Assembly: GCA_947166335.1 (NCBI GenBank)
Contig: CAMVDS010000013.1
Location: forward strand, 1 to 25,407
Source of the DNA: an uncultured Mollicutes bacterium
GTDB taxonomy: Bacteria > Bacillota_I > Bacilli_A > Acholeplasmatales > JAEDCM01
Direction: 5' to 3'
Length of the DNA: 25,407 bases
Shown: one piece after another, positions 1-9,684 of the stretch
Numbering within the stretch: position 1 is the stretch's first letter
How the letters are laid out: every line of letters starts with the position of its first letter
The notes under the pieces: model-generated
Seen by the model: the letters and a program-made list of their open reading frames with translations, nothing else
Database searches by the model: none
What the model was told of the DNA's origin: nothing
Translations under genes and position numbers: made by a program

Positions 1-914
1 AAACTACCATATTAGAATCTATATATTTTTCTATTATGTTAAAATCACCTAGAACTAATAACGATAATGATTTAATTAGTTTTAACGAAAAATTAGGCGT
101 TATTAAAGTAAATAGTAATAAAGAGTACAAAGTAGTTTTAAATGAGAAAAAAAGGGTATTTATTAATGATATAGAGATAAATAATTTAAAAGAGTACATT
201 GGTTTAAATAATGTTGTTATATTTAGTCCAAATGATCTTGATTTAATTTATGGTTCTCCTTCTTTAAGAAGACATTTTTTAGATATAAATATAAGCCAAA
301 TATCAAAGATTTATTTAAATAAATTAAATGAATATAAAAAAATATTAAAGATGAGAAATGATATCTTAAAAGAAGAAAAAATTAATAAAACTTTATTATC
401 TGTTACAACAAAAAATTTAATAGATTTAGCTAAAGATATTATTAAATTTAGATATGAATTTATTAAAGAATTAAATGATAATATTATAACGATTGGTAAA
501 GAAAAAATAGTAATAGAATATAGTCCTTCTACTACTTATAAAAATATAGAAGATGACTTCAATAAATCTCTAGAATTAGACATTTCTACTAAATTAACAA
601 ACAAAGGTCCACATAGAGATGATATGAAATTTATAATTGATAATAATAAGTCAAATTATGCTTCTCAAGGTCAGGTTAGAACAATAGCTTTAGCTTTAAA
701 ATTAACTTTAATAAATATTATAAAAAAATATAAAAAAAATAATCCAATTATATTACTTGATGATGTATTATCTGAATTAGATGATGAAAGAAAAAATAGA
801 TTATTTGAATTGTTAGATGATAATTATCAAATATTTATTTCAACAACAGAATTAAATAATATTAGAAACGATCTATTAGAAAAAGCTCAAATTATAAAAT
901 TAATAAAAAAGTAA
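1..914 (+). CDS. recF: RecF, DNA replication and repair ATPase (5' partial)
   Basis: RecF is an SMC-like ATPase that helps load RecA at single-stranded gaps. The reading frame is open to the left window edge (first complete codon at base 3). Its first visible residues, TTILESIYF, match the segment just after the Walker A GKT of RecF, so the start codon and P-loop lie outside the window and the ATG at 36 is internal. The C-terminal part is complete: GPHRDD, then the ABC-type signature region ASQGQVRT, then Walker B IILLDDVLSELD. About 303 residues are visible of the usual 360-370. The position directly before gyrB-gyrA is the classical Firmicutes origin order. A terminator follows the stop codon. 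Identification is secure; the true start cannot be seen. Confidence 0.95.
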   Translation, partial: TTILESIYFSIMLKSPRTNNDNDLISFNEKLGVIKVNSNKEYKVVLNEKKRVFINDIEINNLKEYIGLNNVVIFSPNDLDLIYGSPSLRRHFLDINISQISKIYLNKLNEYKKILKMRNDILKEEKINKTLLSVTTKNLIDLAKDIIKFRYEFIKELNDNIITIGKEKIVIEYSPSTTYKNIEDDFNKSLELDISTKLTNKGPHRDDMKFIIDNNKSNYASQGQVRTIALALKLTLINIIKKYKKNNPIILLDDVLSELDDERKNRLFELLDDNYQIFISTTELNNIRNDLLEKAQIIKLIKK

Positions 915-919
915 TAAAG

Positions 920-950
920 AATCATGTTTGAATAGGCATGATTTTTTATT
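920..950 (+). terminator. Rho-independent terminator after recF
   Basis: The inverted repeat AATCATG (920-926) / CATGATT (937-943) with a 10-base loop runs straight into a T-rich tract. It lies six bases past the recF stop and separates recF from gyrB, which has its own promoter. Confidence 0.75.
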
Positions 951-1081
951 TTCTATTTTTGAATTTAACATATATTTTATTAATTTTTAGGCGTTTTTGT
1001 TAGCTTATCCTATAAATATACTAGAAAGATTAAAAAACTTGAAATTTTTAGTAAAAAAAGGGTGTATTTTACTATTTATTA

Positions 1082-1090
1082 TGATATAAT
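1082..1090 (+). promoter_or_regulatory. Extended -10 promoter of gyrB
   Basis: TGATATAAT is a perfect extended -10 element (TGn plus TATAAT). No good -35 hexamer sits 16-18 bases upstream (the place holds GTGTAT). It lies 77 bases before the gyrB start, giving a leader of about 70 bases. The same TATGATATAAT string occurs before the nrnA-like gene. Confidence 0.6.
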
Positions 1091-1104
1091 AAATATGGAA
1101 AAAT

Positions 1105-1113
1105 TGTGAATAA
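1105..1113 (-). promoter_or_regulatory. Possible DnaA box in the gyrB leader
   Basis: The minus strand reads TTATTCACA, which fits the DnaA-box consensus TTATNCACA. It sits just downstream of the gyrB -10 element, inside a 7-base inverted repeat (AAAAATT at 1099-1105, AATTTTT at 1112-1118). A single box in AT-rich sequence may be chance; its place in an origin-proximal gyrase leader is the only reason to list it. Confidence 0.25.
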
Positions 1114-1148
1114 TTTTTTATTTTAATAAAATATAAAAAAATTATTAA

Positions 1149-3122
<1,974 letters not shown>

Positions 3123-3135
3123 GAGGTGTAACTAG

Positions 3136-5643
3136 ATGGATGAGAATGATTTAATGGATGTTGAATTTAATCATGGTAAGATTAAAGATATAGGATTAAA
3201 ACATGAACTAGAAGGTTCTTTCTTAAGTTACGCCATGAGTGTTATTGTGGCACGTGCTATTCCTGATGTTAGAGATGGTTTAAAACCAGTTCAAAGAAGA
3301 ATATTATGGGGTATGAATGAACTTAACTTAACTCCAGGTGTTGCACATAAAAAGAGTGCACGTATCGTTGGAGACGTTATGGGTAAGTATCACCCACATG
3401 GAGATTCTTCTATTTATGAAGCTATGGTTCATATGGCTCAAGATTTTAGCTATAGATATCCTTTAGTTGATGGACACGGAAACTTTGGTAACGTTGATGG
3501 TGATGGAGCTGCTGCAATGCGTTATACAGAAGCTCGTATGAGTAAGATGGCTATGGAAATGCTTAGAGATATCAATAAAGAAACTGTTCCTTTTGTTGAT
3601 AACTATGATGCATCAGAGCTTGAACCAGAAATATTACCTGCTAGAGTACCTAATTTATTAATTAATGGTACTACTGGTATTGCCGTAGGTATGGCAACAA
3701 ATATTCCACCACATAACTTAGGTGAAGTTATTGATGGAACACTTGCTTTAATAGATAATCCTGAACTAGAGACAATTGATTTAATGAATTATATCAAAGG
3801 TCCTGACTTCCCTACAGGAGGTATAATTTTAGGTGCTAGTGGATTAACTAGTGCTTATACAACTGGTAATGGTTCTATTACTATTAGAAGTAAAGCTGAA
3901 ATAGTAGAAAATAATGGTAAAGAATCAATTGTTGTTACCGAAATACCATTTGGTGTTAGAAAGACAGCATTAATTGAAAAGATTGCTCAACTTGTAAAAG
4001 ATAAAGTAATTGATGGTATAACTGATTTAAGAGATGAGTCAAATAGAAATGGTTTAAGAATAGTAATTGAAATTAGAAGAGATGCTAATTCATTTGTTAT
4101 TCTAAACACTTTATATAAAGAAACACCACTACAACAATCATATGGAATTAATATGACTGCCATAGTCAATAAACGTCCAGAAAAGCTTAGTTTAAAGCGA
4201 ATTTTGGAATGTTACATTGAACATCAAATCAATGTAATTACTAATAGAGTAAAGTTCGATTTAAAGAAAGCAATTGATAGATTAGAAATTGTTGATGGTT
4301 ATGTTATAGCGCTTGATAATATTGATGAAATCATTAATATTATTAGAAATACTACTGATGGTTCTGAAAAAGATAAATTGATGTCTAGATTTGGTCTATC
4401 AGATAGACAAGCTCAAGCTATTCTTGATATGAGATTAAAGAGCTTAAGTGGTTTATCTAGAGAAAAGACTTTAGAAGAAAAGGCAGCTTTAGAAGCTTCT
4501 ATCAAAGAATACAATGAGATTTTAGCTGATCCTGAAAAAGTTAAACAAATTATTAAAGATGAATTAACTGAAATAAAGAATAAATATAAGGATGAGAGAA
4601 AATCTACTATCGATTTAACTAGTGATATAGATATTGATAATGAAGATTTAATTCCTCGTACTGAAGTTATGTTAATAATCACTAAGGGTGGATATGTAAA
4701 ACGTACTAACTTAGATGAATTTAAGACACAACGTAGAGGTGGTACAGGTCATGGAGGAATGAAGACACATGAAGATGATATGATTGTTGATTCAATGGTT
4801 GTATCTAGTCATGATTATCTACTATTCTTTACTACTTGGGGTAGAGTTTATAAGCAAAAGGCTTATAGAATCCCAGAAGGTTCTAGAACAAGTAAAGGTA
4901 TTCCAGTAATTAATATTGTTCCACTTGAAAAAGGTACTGATGGTAAACCTAATGAAGAACTTAGAGCAATAACTGTAGTAAATGAATTTGATAGAGATGA
5001 TGAGTACTTATTATTCGTAACAAGAAAAGGTATTGTTAAACGTACTAAGGTTAGTGATTATCAAAATATCAGATCTAGTGGTATTATTGCTATAGGTATG
5101 AAAGAAAATGATGAATTATTAGATGTTATTAAGACAGATGGTAAACGTCAAATAGTTTTAGGTGCATCAAATGGTAAAGCTATAAGATTTGATGAAAATG
5201 ATATATCTGTAGTAGGTAGAACTGCATCAGGTGTTAAAGGTATGGCTTTAGAAGATGATGAAAGATTAGTTGGTGTATCTGTAATTGAATCAGAGGAACA
5301 AGAAATATTAATTGTTACTGAAAATGGATATGGTAAGAGAACTGTAGCTAGTGAATATAGATTACAATCACGTGCTGGTAAGGGTGTTAAGACACTTAAT
5401 GTTACTGAAAAGAATGGTAAATTAGTAAGCTTACATACAATTACAAATGACGAAGACTTATTAATTACTACTTCAAAAGGTAATGTAATTAGAATATCAA
5501 GTAAGAACATTCCAACTACTTCTCGTGCAACTCAAGGAGTTATCCTAATTGATATGAGAAATAATAAGAATAGTAATCAAACAATTTCAGCAGTTTCAAT
5601 CATTCCACATTCAGAAGATGAAGAGGAAGATGCAACTGAATAA
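3136..5643 (+). CDS. gyrA: DNA gyrase subunit A
   Basis: DNA-cleaving and strand-wrapping subunit of gyrase. The 835 residues are full length. The quinolone-resistance region reads [10 protein letters not shown] (86-95), with Ser91 and Glu95 at the positions of E. coli Ser83 and Asp87, which is the wild-type, drug-sensitive pattern in Gram-positives. The catalytic tyrosine is Tyr130 in [19 protein letters not shown] (532-538) is the GyrA box that distinguishes gyrase from ParC, and beta-pinwheel repeats follow it. The tail is acidic ([10 protein letters not shown]). AGGAGGTGT at 3121-3129 sets the ATG at 3136. Co-transcribed with gyrB and followed by a strong terminator. Confidence 0.98.
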   Translation: MDENDLMDVEFNHGKIKDIGLKHELEGSFLSYAMSVIVARAIPDVRDGLKPVQRRILWGMNELNLTPGVAHKKSARIVGDVMGKYHPHGDSSIYEAMVHMAQDFSYRYPLVDGHGNFGNVDGDGAAAMRYTEARMSKMAMEMLRDINKETVPFVDNYDASELEPEILPARVPNLLINGTTGIAVGMATNIPPHNLGEVIDGTLALIDNPELETIDLMNYIKGPDFPTGGIILGASGLTSAYTTGNGSITIRSKAEIVENNGKESIVVTEIPFGVRKTALIEKIAQLVKDKVIDGITDLRDESNRNGLRIVIEIRRDANSFVILNTLYKETPLQQSYGINMTAIVNKRPEKLSLKRILECYIEHQINVITNRVKFDLKKAIDRLEIVDGYVIALDNIDEIINIIRNTTDGSEKDKLMSRFGLSDRQAQAILDMRLKSLSGLSREKTLEEKAALEASIKEYNEILADPEKVKQIIKDELTEIKNKYKDERKSTIDLTSDIDIDNEDLIPRTEVMLIITKGGYVKRTNLDEFKTQRRGGTGHGGMKTHEDDMIVDSMVVSSHDYLLFFTTWGRVYKQKAYRIPEGSRTSKGIPVINIVPLEKGTDGKPNEELRAITVVNEFDRDDEYLLFVTRKGIVKRTKVSDYQNIRSSGIIAIGMKENDELLDVIKTDGKRQIVLGASNGKAIRFDENDISVVGRTASGVKGMALEDDERLVGVSVIESEEQEILIVTENGYGKRTVASEYRLQSRAGKGVKTLNVTEKNGKLVSLHTITNDEDLLITTSKGNVIRISSKNIPTTSRATQGVILIDMRNNKNSNQTISAVSIIPHSEDEEEDATE

Positions 5644-5663
5644 TCGCTAAATAAAAGGATTTT

Positions 5664-5695
5664 GGGCTTATTAATTTAAGCCCTTCTTTTTTTAT
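5664..5695 (+). terminator. Rho-independent terminator after gyrA
   Basis: A perfect 7-bp stem GGGCTTA (5664-5670) / TAAGCCC (5677-5683) with a 6-base loop is followed by TTCTTTTTTTATT. It closes the recF-gyrB-gyrA region before the serS promoter. Confidence 0.88.
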
Positions 5696-5708
5696 TATTA
5701 AAAAAACA

Positions 5709-5736
5709 TTGATAAATTTAAAAAAAGAATTATAAT
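5709..5736 (+). promoter_or_regulatory. Sigma-A type promoter of the serS T-box transcript
   Basis: -35 TTGATA (5709-5714), 16-base spacer, -10 TATAAT (5731-5736). Transcription would start near 5743, just upstream of the conserved T-box leader. Confidence 0.8.
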
Positions 5737-5742
5737 ATATTT

Positions 5743-5938
5743 GTAAAGCGATAATGAGGACTAAGTAATGCATTACTTACTTATAGAGAGCAAGTGGTTG
5801 GTGTAAACTTGTATTAAGGTGTATGAAATCTACCCTCTAGTGATATTAATAATATCCGTATCCCGCGTTAAGGGTTTAAGAAGTAAAAAAGGTGGCACCA
5901 CGTTAATACACGTCCTTTCAAATGAAAGGCGTTTTTAT
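5743..5938 (+). ncRNA. T-box riboswitch, serine type, upstream of serS
   Basis: The 313-base gap between gyrA and serS is filled by the gyrA terminator, a promoter and this tRNA-sensing leader. Visible parts are AGAGAGC at the distal stem I, the GGTTGGTGTAAAC bulge region, a specifier area GAAATCTACC with a likely TCT serine codon at 5829-5831, and the T-box core AAGGTGGCACCACG at 5889-5902. Its TGGC (5893-5896) can pair with the GCCA end of tRNA-Ser, whose discriminator base is G. A terminator hairpin, CGTCCTTTC / GAAAGGCG with a T tract (5911-5937), completes the switch. Uncharged tRNA-Ser should favour the antiterminator and raise serS expression. The specifier assignment is inferred from the downstream gene. 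Confidence 0.93.
5911..5938 (+). terminator. Regulated terminator of the serS T-box
   Basis: The hairpin CGTCCTTTC (5911-5919) / GAAAGGCG (5924-5931), with one bulged T, is followed by TTTTTATTTT. It lies 9 bases after the T-box core, which competes with it by forming the antiterminator. Confidence 0.85.
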
Positions 5939-5956
5939 TTTATAGGAGGAAAAAAT

Positions 5957-7234
5957 ATGTTAGACATTAAATTCGTAAGAGAAAATCCAGAAATCGTAAA
6001 GGAAAACATCAAAAAGAAATTTCAAGATGAAAAACTTCCACTAGTTGATGAAGTTATTGATCTTGATAAAAAAATTAGAGCATTTAAAGGTGAAGCTGAA
6101 AGCTTACGTGCTTCTCGTAACACTTTAAGCCAACAAATTGGTGCTTTAATGAGAGAAAAGAAAATTGACGAAGCAAATACAATTAAAGAAACTGTTGCTA
6201 AAAACAATGCTAGAATAACTGAAATTGAAAAGGAACAAGTTGTTTTAGAAGAACAATTATTAAAGAAAATGATGGTTATTCCAAATATCATCGATTCTAC
6301 AGTTCCAATTGGAAAAGATGATTCAGAAAACGTTGAAAATCAAAAATTTGGTGAACCAGTAGTTCCAAGTTATGAAATTCCATATCATGCAGACATTATG
6401 GCTAAGTTTGATGGTCTAGATAAGGATGCTTCAGGTAGAGTTTCAGGTAATGGTTTCTACTATTTATGTGGTCCTATCGCTAGACTTCATTCAGCAATGC
6501 TATCTTATGCTAGAGATTTCATGATTAATAAAGGATTCATCTATTGTATTCCACCATTTATGATTAAATCAGATGTTGTAAATGGAGTTATGAGTTTTGC
6601 TGAAATGGAAAATATGATGTATAAAATTGAAGGCGAAGATTTATATTTAATTGGTACTTCAGAACATTCAATGATTGGTAGATTCAAAGGTCAAATTATT
6701 CCAGAAAATAAACTTCCACTTACTTTAACAAGTTATTCACCATGTTTCCGTAAGGAAGTTGGAGCTCATGGTATTGAAGAACGTGGAGTTTATAGAGTTC
6801 ATCAATTTGAAAAACAAGAAATGATAGTTATTTGTAAACCTGAAGAATCAATGGATTGGTATAATAAGATGTGGAGTTATACAGTTGAATTCTTTAGAAG
6901 CTTAGATGTACCTGTTAGAACACTTGAATGTTGTAGTGGTGATTTAGCAGATTTAAAAGTTAAGTCATGTGATGTTGAAGCATGGTCTCCAAGACAAAAG
7001 AAATATTTTGAAGTTGGATCATGTTCAACACTAGGAGATGCACAAGCAAGAAGACTAGGAATTAGAACAAAAAATAGTAATGGAACATATTTAGTTCATA
7101 CACTAAACAATACAGTATTAGCTACTCCAAGAGGCTTAATCGCAGTACTTGAAAATAACTATAATGAAGATGGATCAATCAATATTCCAAAGGCATTACA
7201 ACCTTATATGGGTGGAATGACTATTATAAAATAA
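5957..7234 (+). CDS. serS: Seryl-tRNA synthetase (divergent motif 3)
   Basis: Class II synthetase that charges tRNA-Ser. AGGAGGA at 5944-5950 and the family start MLDIKFVREN place the ATG at 5957 (425 residues). An in-frame GTG at 5819 would lie inside the T-box RNA and is not used. Residues about 28-105 form the charged helical arm that grips the long variable arm of tRNA-Ser. TSEHSMIGRFKG and motif 2 (FRKEVGAHG, Phe264-Arg265, followed by VHQFEKQEM) are recognisable. Motif 3 reads NTVLATPRGLIAVLENN, with Arg392 kept but unlike the common bacterial GSGLAVGRTLVAILEN, and the stretch before it, SGDLADLKVKSCDVEAW, is also unusual. It is therefore a divergent SerRS, but the T-box with a serine specifier supports the assignment. 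Confidence 0.94.
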   Translation: MLDIKFVRENPEIVKENIKKKFQDEKLPLVDEVIDLDKKIRAFKGEAESLRASRNTLSQQIGALMREKKIDEANTIKETVAKNNARITEIEKEQVVLEEQLLKKMMVIPNIIDSTVPIGKDDSENVENQKFGEPVVPSYEIPYHADIMAKFDGLDKDASGRVSGNGFYYLCGPIARLHSAMLSYARDFMINKGFIYCIPPFMIKSDVVNGVMSFAEMENMMYKIEGEDLYLIGTSEHSMIGRFKGQIIPENKLPLTLTSYSPCFRKEVGAHGIEERGVYRVHQFEKQEMIVICKPEESMDWYNKMWSYTVEFFRSLDVPVRTLECCSGDLADLKVKSCDVEAWSPRQKKYFEVGSCSTLGDAQARRLGIRTKNSNGTYLVHTLNNTVLATPRGLIAVLENNYNEDGSINIPKALQPYMGGMTIIK

Positions 7235-7242
7235 ATAAAATA

Positions 7243-7273
7243 AAAACGGCTTTAATTAGCCGTTTTCTTTTTA
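7243..7273 (+). terminator. Rho-independent terminator after serS
   Basis: The perfect 9-bp stem AAAACGGCT (7243-7251) / AGCCGTTTT (7258-7266) has loop TTAATT and is followed by CTTTTTAT. The same stem recurs after ald and at 21546. Confidence 0.9.
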
Positions 7274-7313
7274 TCCTTAAAATCATATTTCTTCTTCTTT
7301 TTATTATTTTTTA

Positions 7314-7343
7314 TTGATTACAATATATATATTATAGTATAAT
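7314..7343 (+). promoter_or_regulatory. Probable promoter of ald
   Basis: -35 TTGATT (7314-7319), 18-base spacer, -10 TATAAT (7338-7343), in a very AT-rich stretch between the serS terminator and ald. Confidence 0.6.
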
Positions 7344-7397
7344 TATATTGGATTTTTACTATATAAAAATTATTATAATTGCGGAGGTAAAAGAGAA

Positions 7398-8504
7398 ATG
7401 ATAGTAGGAACAACAAAAGAATTAAAAGACAACGAATTTCGTGTTGGTTTAACACCTGACAATGTCATGGCTTATGTAGCTCATGGACATACTGTTTTAG
7501 TTGAAAAAGGTGCTGGTGAAGGTGCAGGATTTCTAGATCAAGAATATATTGATGCTGGTGCTAAAATAATTGAAACTGCTAAAGAAGTTTATGAAAAAGT
7601 TGACATGCTTGTTAAGGTTAAAGAACCTGAAGAATGTGAATATAAATATTTTAGAGATGGATTAATTCTATATACTTATTTACATCTAGCTGCTAATAAA
7701 CCATTAGCTTTAGAATTAATTAAAAAAGGTGTTTCAGCTGTAGCATTTGAAACTATAACTGATGACTTTGGTAATTTACCATGCCTTAGACCAATGAGTC
7801 AAATCGCTGGTAGATTATCAATTCAAGAAGGAGCTAAATATCTAGAAAAAGGATTTGGAGGACGTGGAATCCTACTTGGAGGTGTTCCAGGAGTTCAAAG
7901 AGGTAAAATAGTTATTCTTGGTGGTGGTGTTGCAGGTACTTTTGCTGCAAAAGCTGCAGTTGGTATTGATGCACAAGTAACATTACTTGATATTAATCCA
8001 AATAGATTAGCATATCTAGAAGATATTTTTGGAGCAAGTGTAACAACATTATATGCTACAGAAGCTAATATTAGAAAGGCATTAGCTGAAGCTGATCTAG
8101 TAATTGGTTCAGTATTAATTCCTGGTGGTTCTACTCCTAAATTAGTTAGAGCAGAACACTTAAAATTAATGAAGAAAGGTTCTGTTATTGTTGATATAGC
8201 AATTGACCAAGGTGGATGTTGTGAAACAAGCCATGTTACAACACATAAAGATCCAATTTTCATTAAGGATGGAATTGTTCATTATTGTGTTGGAAATATG
8301 CCTGGTGCTGTTCCTAGAACTTCTACTATTGCTCTTGCAAATGCTACTATTAAGTATGGTTTAATGATTGCTGATTTAGGATTAGAAAAAGCAGTTCATA
8401 AAGAAAAAGGATTATACAATGGTATGAACATTTATAATCACAAATGTGTTAATAAGAATGTATCTAAAGCACTTGATTTAGAGTATGTTGAAATATTAAA
8501 GTAA
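7398..8504 (+). CDS. ald: Alanine dehydrogenase
   Basis: NAD-dependent oxidative deamination of L-alanine to pyruvate and ammonia (reversible), linking alanine to central carbon metabolism; expected to be cytosolic and hexameric. The 368 residues match the usual 370. Substrate and catalytic residues are in place: Arg15 in RVGLTP, Lys75 in VKVKEP, catalytic His96 in YLHLAAN and Asp270 in DIAIDQGG. The Rossmann NAD site is ILGGGVAG (173-180) followed by acidic Asp198 at the end of the second strand (LLDIN), which favours NAD over NADP. GGAGG at 7383-7387 sets the ATG. Monocistronic, with its own promoter and a bidirectional terminator. Saccharopine dehydrogenase and transhydrogenase share the fold, but length and residues fit Ald. 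Confidence 0.97.
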   Translation: MIVGTTKELKDNEFRVGLTPDNVMAYVAHGHTVLVEKGAGEGAGFLDQEYIDAGAKIIETAKEVYEKVDMLVKVKEPEECEYKYFRDGLILYTYLHLAANKPLALELIKKGVSAVAFETITDDFGNLPCLRPMSQIAGRLSIQEGAKYLEKGFGGRGILLGGVPGVQRGKIVILGGGVAGTFAAKAAVGIDAQVTLLDINPNRLAYLEDIFGASVTTLYATEANIRKALAEADLVIGSVLIPGGSTPKLVRAEHLKLMKKGSVIVDIAIDQGGCCETSHVTTHKDPIFIKDGIVHYCVGNMPGAVPRTSTIALANATIKYGLMIADLGLEKAVHKEKGLYNGMNIYNHKCVNKNVSKALDLEYVEILK

Positions 8505-8538
8505 AAAAAGAAAACGGCTAATTTAAGCCGTTTTTTTT
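8504..8538. terminator. Bidirectional terminator between ald and the leftward 8541 gene
   Basis: The stem AAAACGGCT (8511-8519) / AGCCGTTTT (8526-8534) is flanked by an A run on the left and a T run on the right, so it can terminate both convergent transcripts. The stem is identical to that at 7243 and 21546. Confidence 0.88.
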
Positions 8539-8540
8539 AT

Positions 8541-8978
8541 TTACTTATCTTCTGGAGTCCAACTTTTTTGCATTGGTCTTATATCAAGTTCACCAGGCAC
8601 TTTTACAGCTACTTGATACTGATCTTCATATACAATTTCACCTGGTAACATATTAGTATAAACTAAATAAAATGGATGATTGTATCGCTCTAGTAACCAC
8701 ATTGCTGGTTGTATCATATTAAGCATTTCTTTTGAGTTTTCTGTTTTAAAAAAACATATAACTTTTTCTTGATTTTTACATTGTGGTGGCCATGGTAATT
8801 CATTAGCAAACCAATCATCAATTTCTTTAAATAATGCTGCATCATCAGCATCCATTATTTCGTTTTGAACCATATCCCAGCACATACTAAAAATACCTCT
8901 TGCGAACATTGTATTTTCAGCAAGTTCTTGTCCTTGAATTCTTACATATTTAAATCTTGAAACTATATTTCTTTCCAT
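8541..8978 (-). CDS. Uncharacterised 145-residue protein downstream of HIT hydrolase
   Basis: I do not recognise this family. The frame can begin at a TTG at 8990, but AAGGAGG (8991-8997) abuts that codon with no spacer. The ATG at 8978, 12 bases from the Shine-Dalgarno, is the better start (MERNIVSRFKYVRIQ). The protein is soluble-looking, with no signal peptide or membrane span. It is rich in aromatic residues and mixes helices (DADDAALFKEIDDWF) with likely strands (KVICFFKT, PFYLVYTNM, YQVAVKVP). Two tryptophan-proline stretches, LPWPPQ and the tail SWTPEDK, stand out. It lies 34 bases after the HIT gene on the same strand, so the two are probably co-transcribed. Intact reading frame, ordinary codon use, terminator right after the stop: a real gene of unknown function. 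Confidence 0.8.
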   Translation of the reverse strand: MERNIVSRFKYVRIQGQELAENTMFARGIFSMCWDMVQNEIMDADDAALFKEIDDWFANELPWPPQCKNQEKVICFFKTENSKEMLNMIQPAMWLLERYNHPFYLVYTNMLPGEIVYEDQYQVAVKVPGELDIRPMQKSWTPEDK

Positions 8979-9012
8979 ACGAGGTATCAACCTCCTTCAT
9001 TTAGATATAGGA

Positions 9013-9423
9013 TTATAGATTCTTTACTATTTCATTTTTTAATTCTTCAAATTTCTTAGGATCAAAGCTACTACTATGGTCAACCCATTTAACATCTACT
9101 GTATCATTAAAGAATCTAGGAATTACATGGATATGTAGATGGAATAATGTTTGACCAGCTGCTTCACCGCAGTTATTTAAAATATTAACGCCATCGCATT
9201 TAAATGTTTTTACTAATGCAGCTGCAATTCTTTTAGCTATTTTCATAGCATAACCAAAAGTCTCTTCATCTATTTCAAGCACATTCGCAAAGTGCTTTTT
9301 AGGTATTACTAAAGTATGACCAACACCTGCTTGTGATAGGTCTAAAATACACTTAACTTTATCATCTTCATATACTGTTGTTGATGGAATTTCTCCTTCA
9401 ATTATTTTACAAAAAACGCACAT
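9013..9423 (-). CDS. HIT-family nucleotide hydrolase or transferase
   Basis: Histidine-triad protein of the Hint/Hit branch, which acts on nucleoside phosphoramidates or dinucleoside polyphosphates. The signature HLHIHVIPR (95-103) contains the catalytic histidine triad. The N-terminal CVFC (2-5) with His44 in KKHFAN is the zinc site common in bacterial HIT proteins. The 136 residues are the usual length. An upstream in-frame GTG at 9432 sits inside the Shine-Dalgarno (GAGGT, 9431-9435), so the ATG at 9423, eight bases further on, is the start. It is first in a leftward pair with the unknown 8541 gene and divergent from the HD-domain operon. The exact substrate cannot be read from sequence. 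Confidence 0.94.
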   Translation of the reverse strand: MCVFCKIIEGEIPSTTVYEDDKVKCILDLSQAGVGHTLVIPKKHFANVLEIDEETFGYAMKIAKRIAAALVKTFKCDGVNILNNCGEAAGQTLFHLHIHVIPRFFNDTVDVKWVDHSSSFDPKKFEELKNEIVKNL

Positions 9424-9441
9424 AATTATCACCTCAATTTG

Positions 9442-9450
9442 ATTATAACA
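9442..9450 (-). promoter_or_regulatory. Extended -10 promoter of the HIT gene
   Basis: The minus strand reads TATGTTATAAT with a perfect TGnTATAAT core, 19 bases before the ATG. No convincing -35. The same string occurs before lysS and dnaX. Confidence 0.55.
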
Positions 9451-9547
9451 TAAATACTTTTTTTATTAAATAAGCATTATAAAATAATTATAAATAGTTT
9501 ATTAAAAAAAGCCTTTATTTAGCCGTTTTCCTATATGGATAGTATAT

Positions 9548-9592
9548 GCTTATTAAATAACTTTTTATTTAATATTTTCTATTAAATAAGCC
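9548..9592. repeat. AT-rich inverted and direct repeats between divergent HIT and HD genes
   Basis: TATTAAATA (9551-9559) and TATTTAATA (9566-9574) form a perfect 9-bp inverted repeat with a 6-base spacer, and TATTAAATA recurs directly at 9580-9588. A further copy of TATTAAATAAGC is at 9464-9475. The 261-base gap also holds an orphan terminator-like arm (9521-9529) and the two divergent promoters. Base composition makes some of this repetition expected. Confidence 0.45.
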
Positions 9593-9598
9593 CTTTTA

Positions 9599-9627
9599 TT
9601 GTAATAAAGTCTAATAAGTGGTAAAAT
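9599..9627 (+). promoter_or_regulatory. Promoter of the HD-rnmV-ksgA-ispE operon
   Basis: -35 TTGTAA (9599-9604), 17-base spacer, -10 TAAAAT (9622-9627) preceded by TG at 9619-9620. Transcription would start near 9634, about 50 bases before the HD gene. Confidence 0.6.
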
Positions 9628-9684
9628 AAGTTAGAATGTATATTTACGATTAAGTATTATAAATTTTTTAATAGGAGGTTTTGT

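Noticed and set aside
5819..5956. In-frame 46-residue N-terminal extension of seryl-tRNA synthetase
   Set aside because: The stretch is T-box RNA including its terminator; the strong AGGAGGA and the family start are at 5957.
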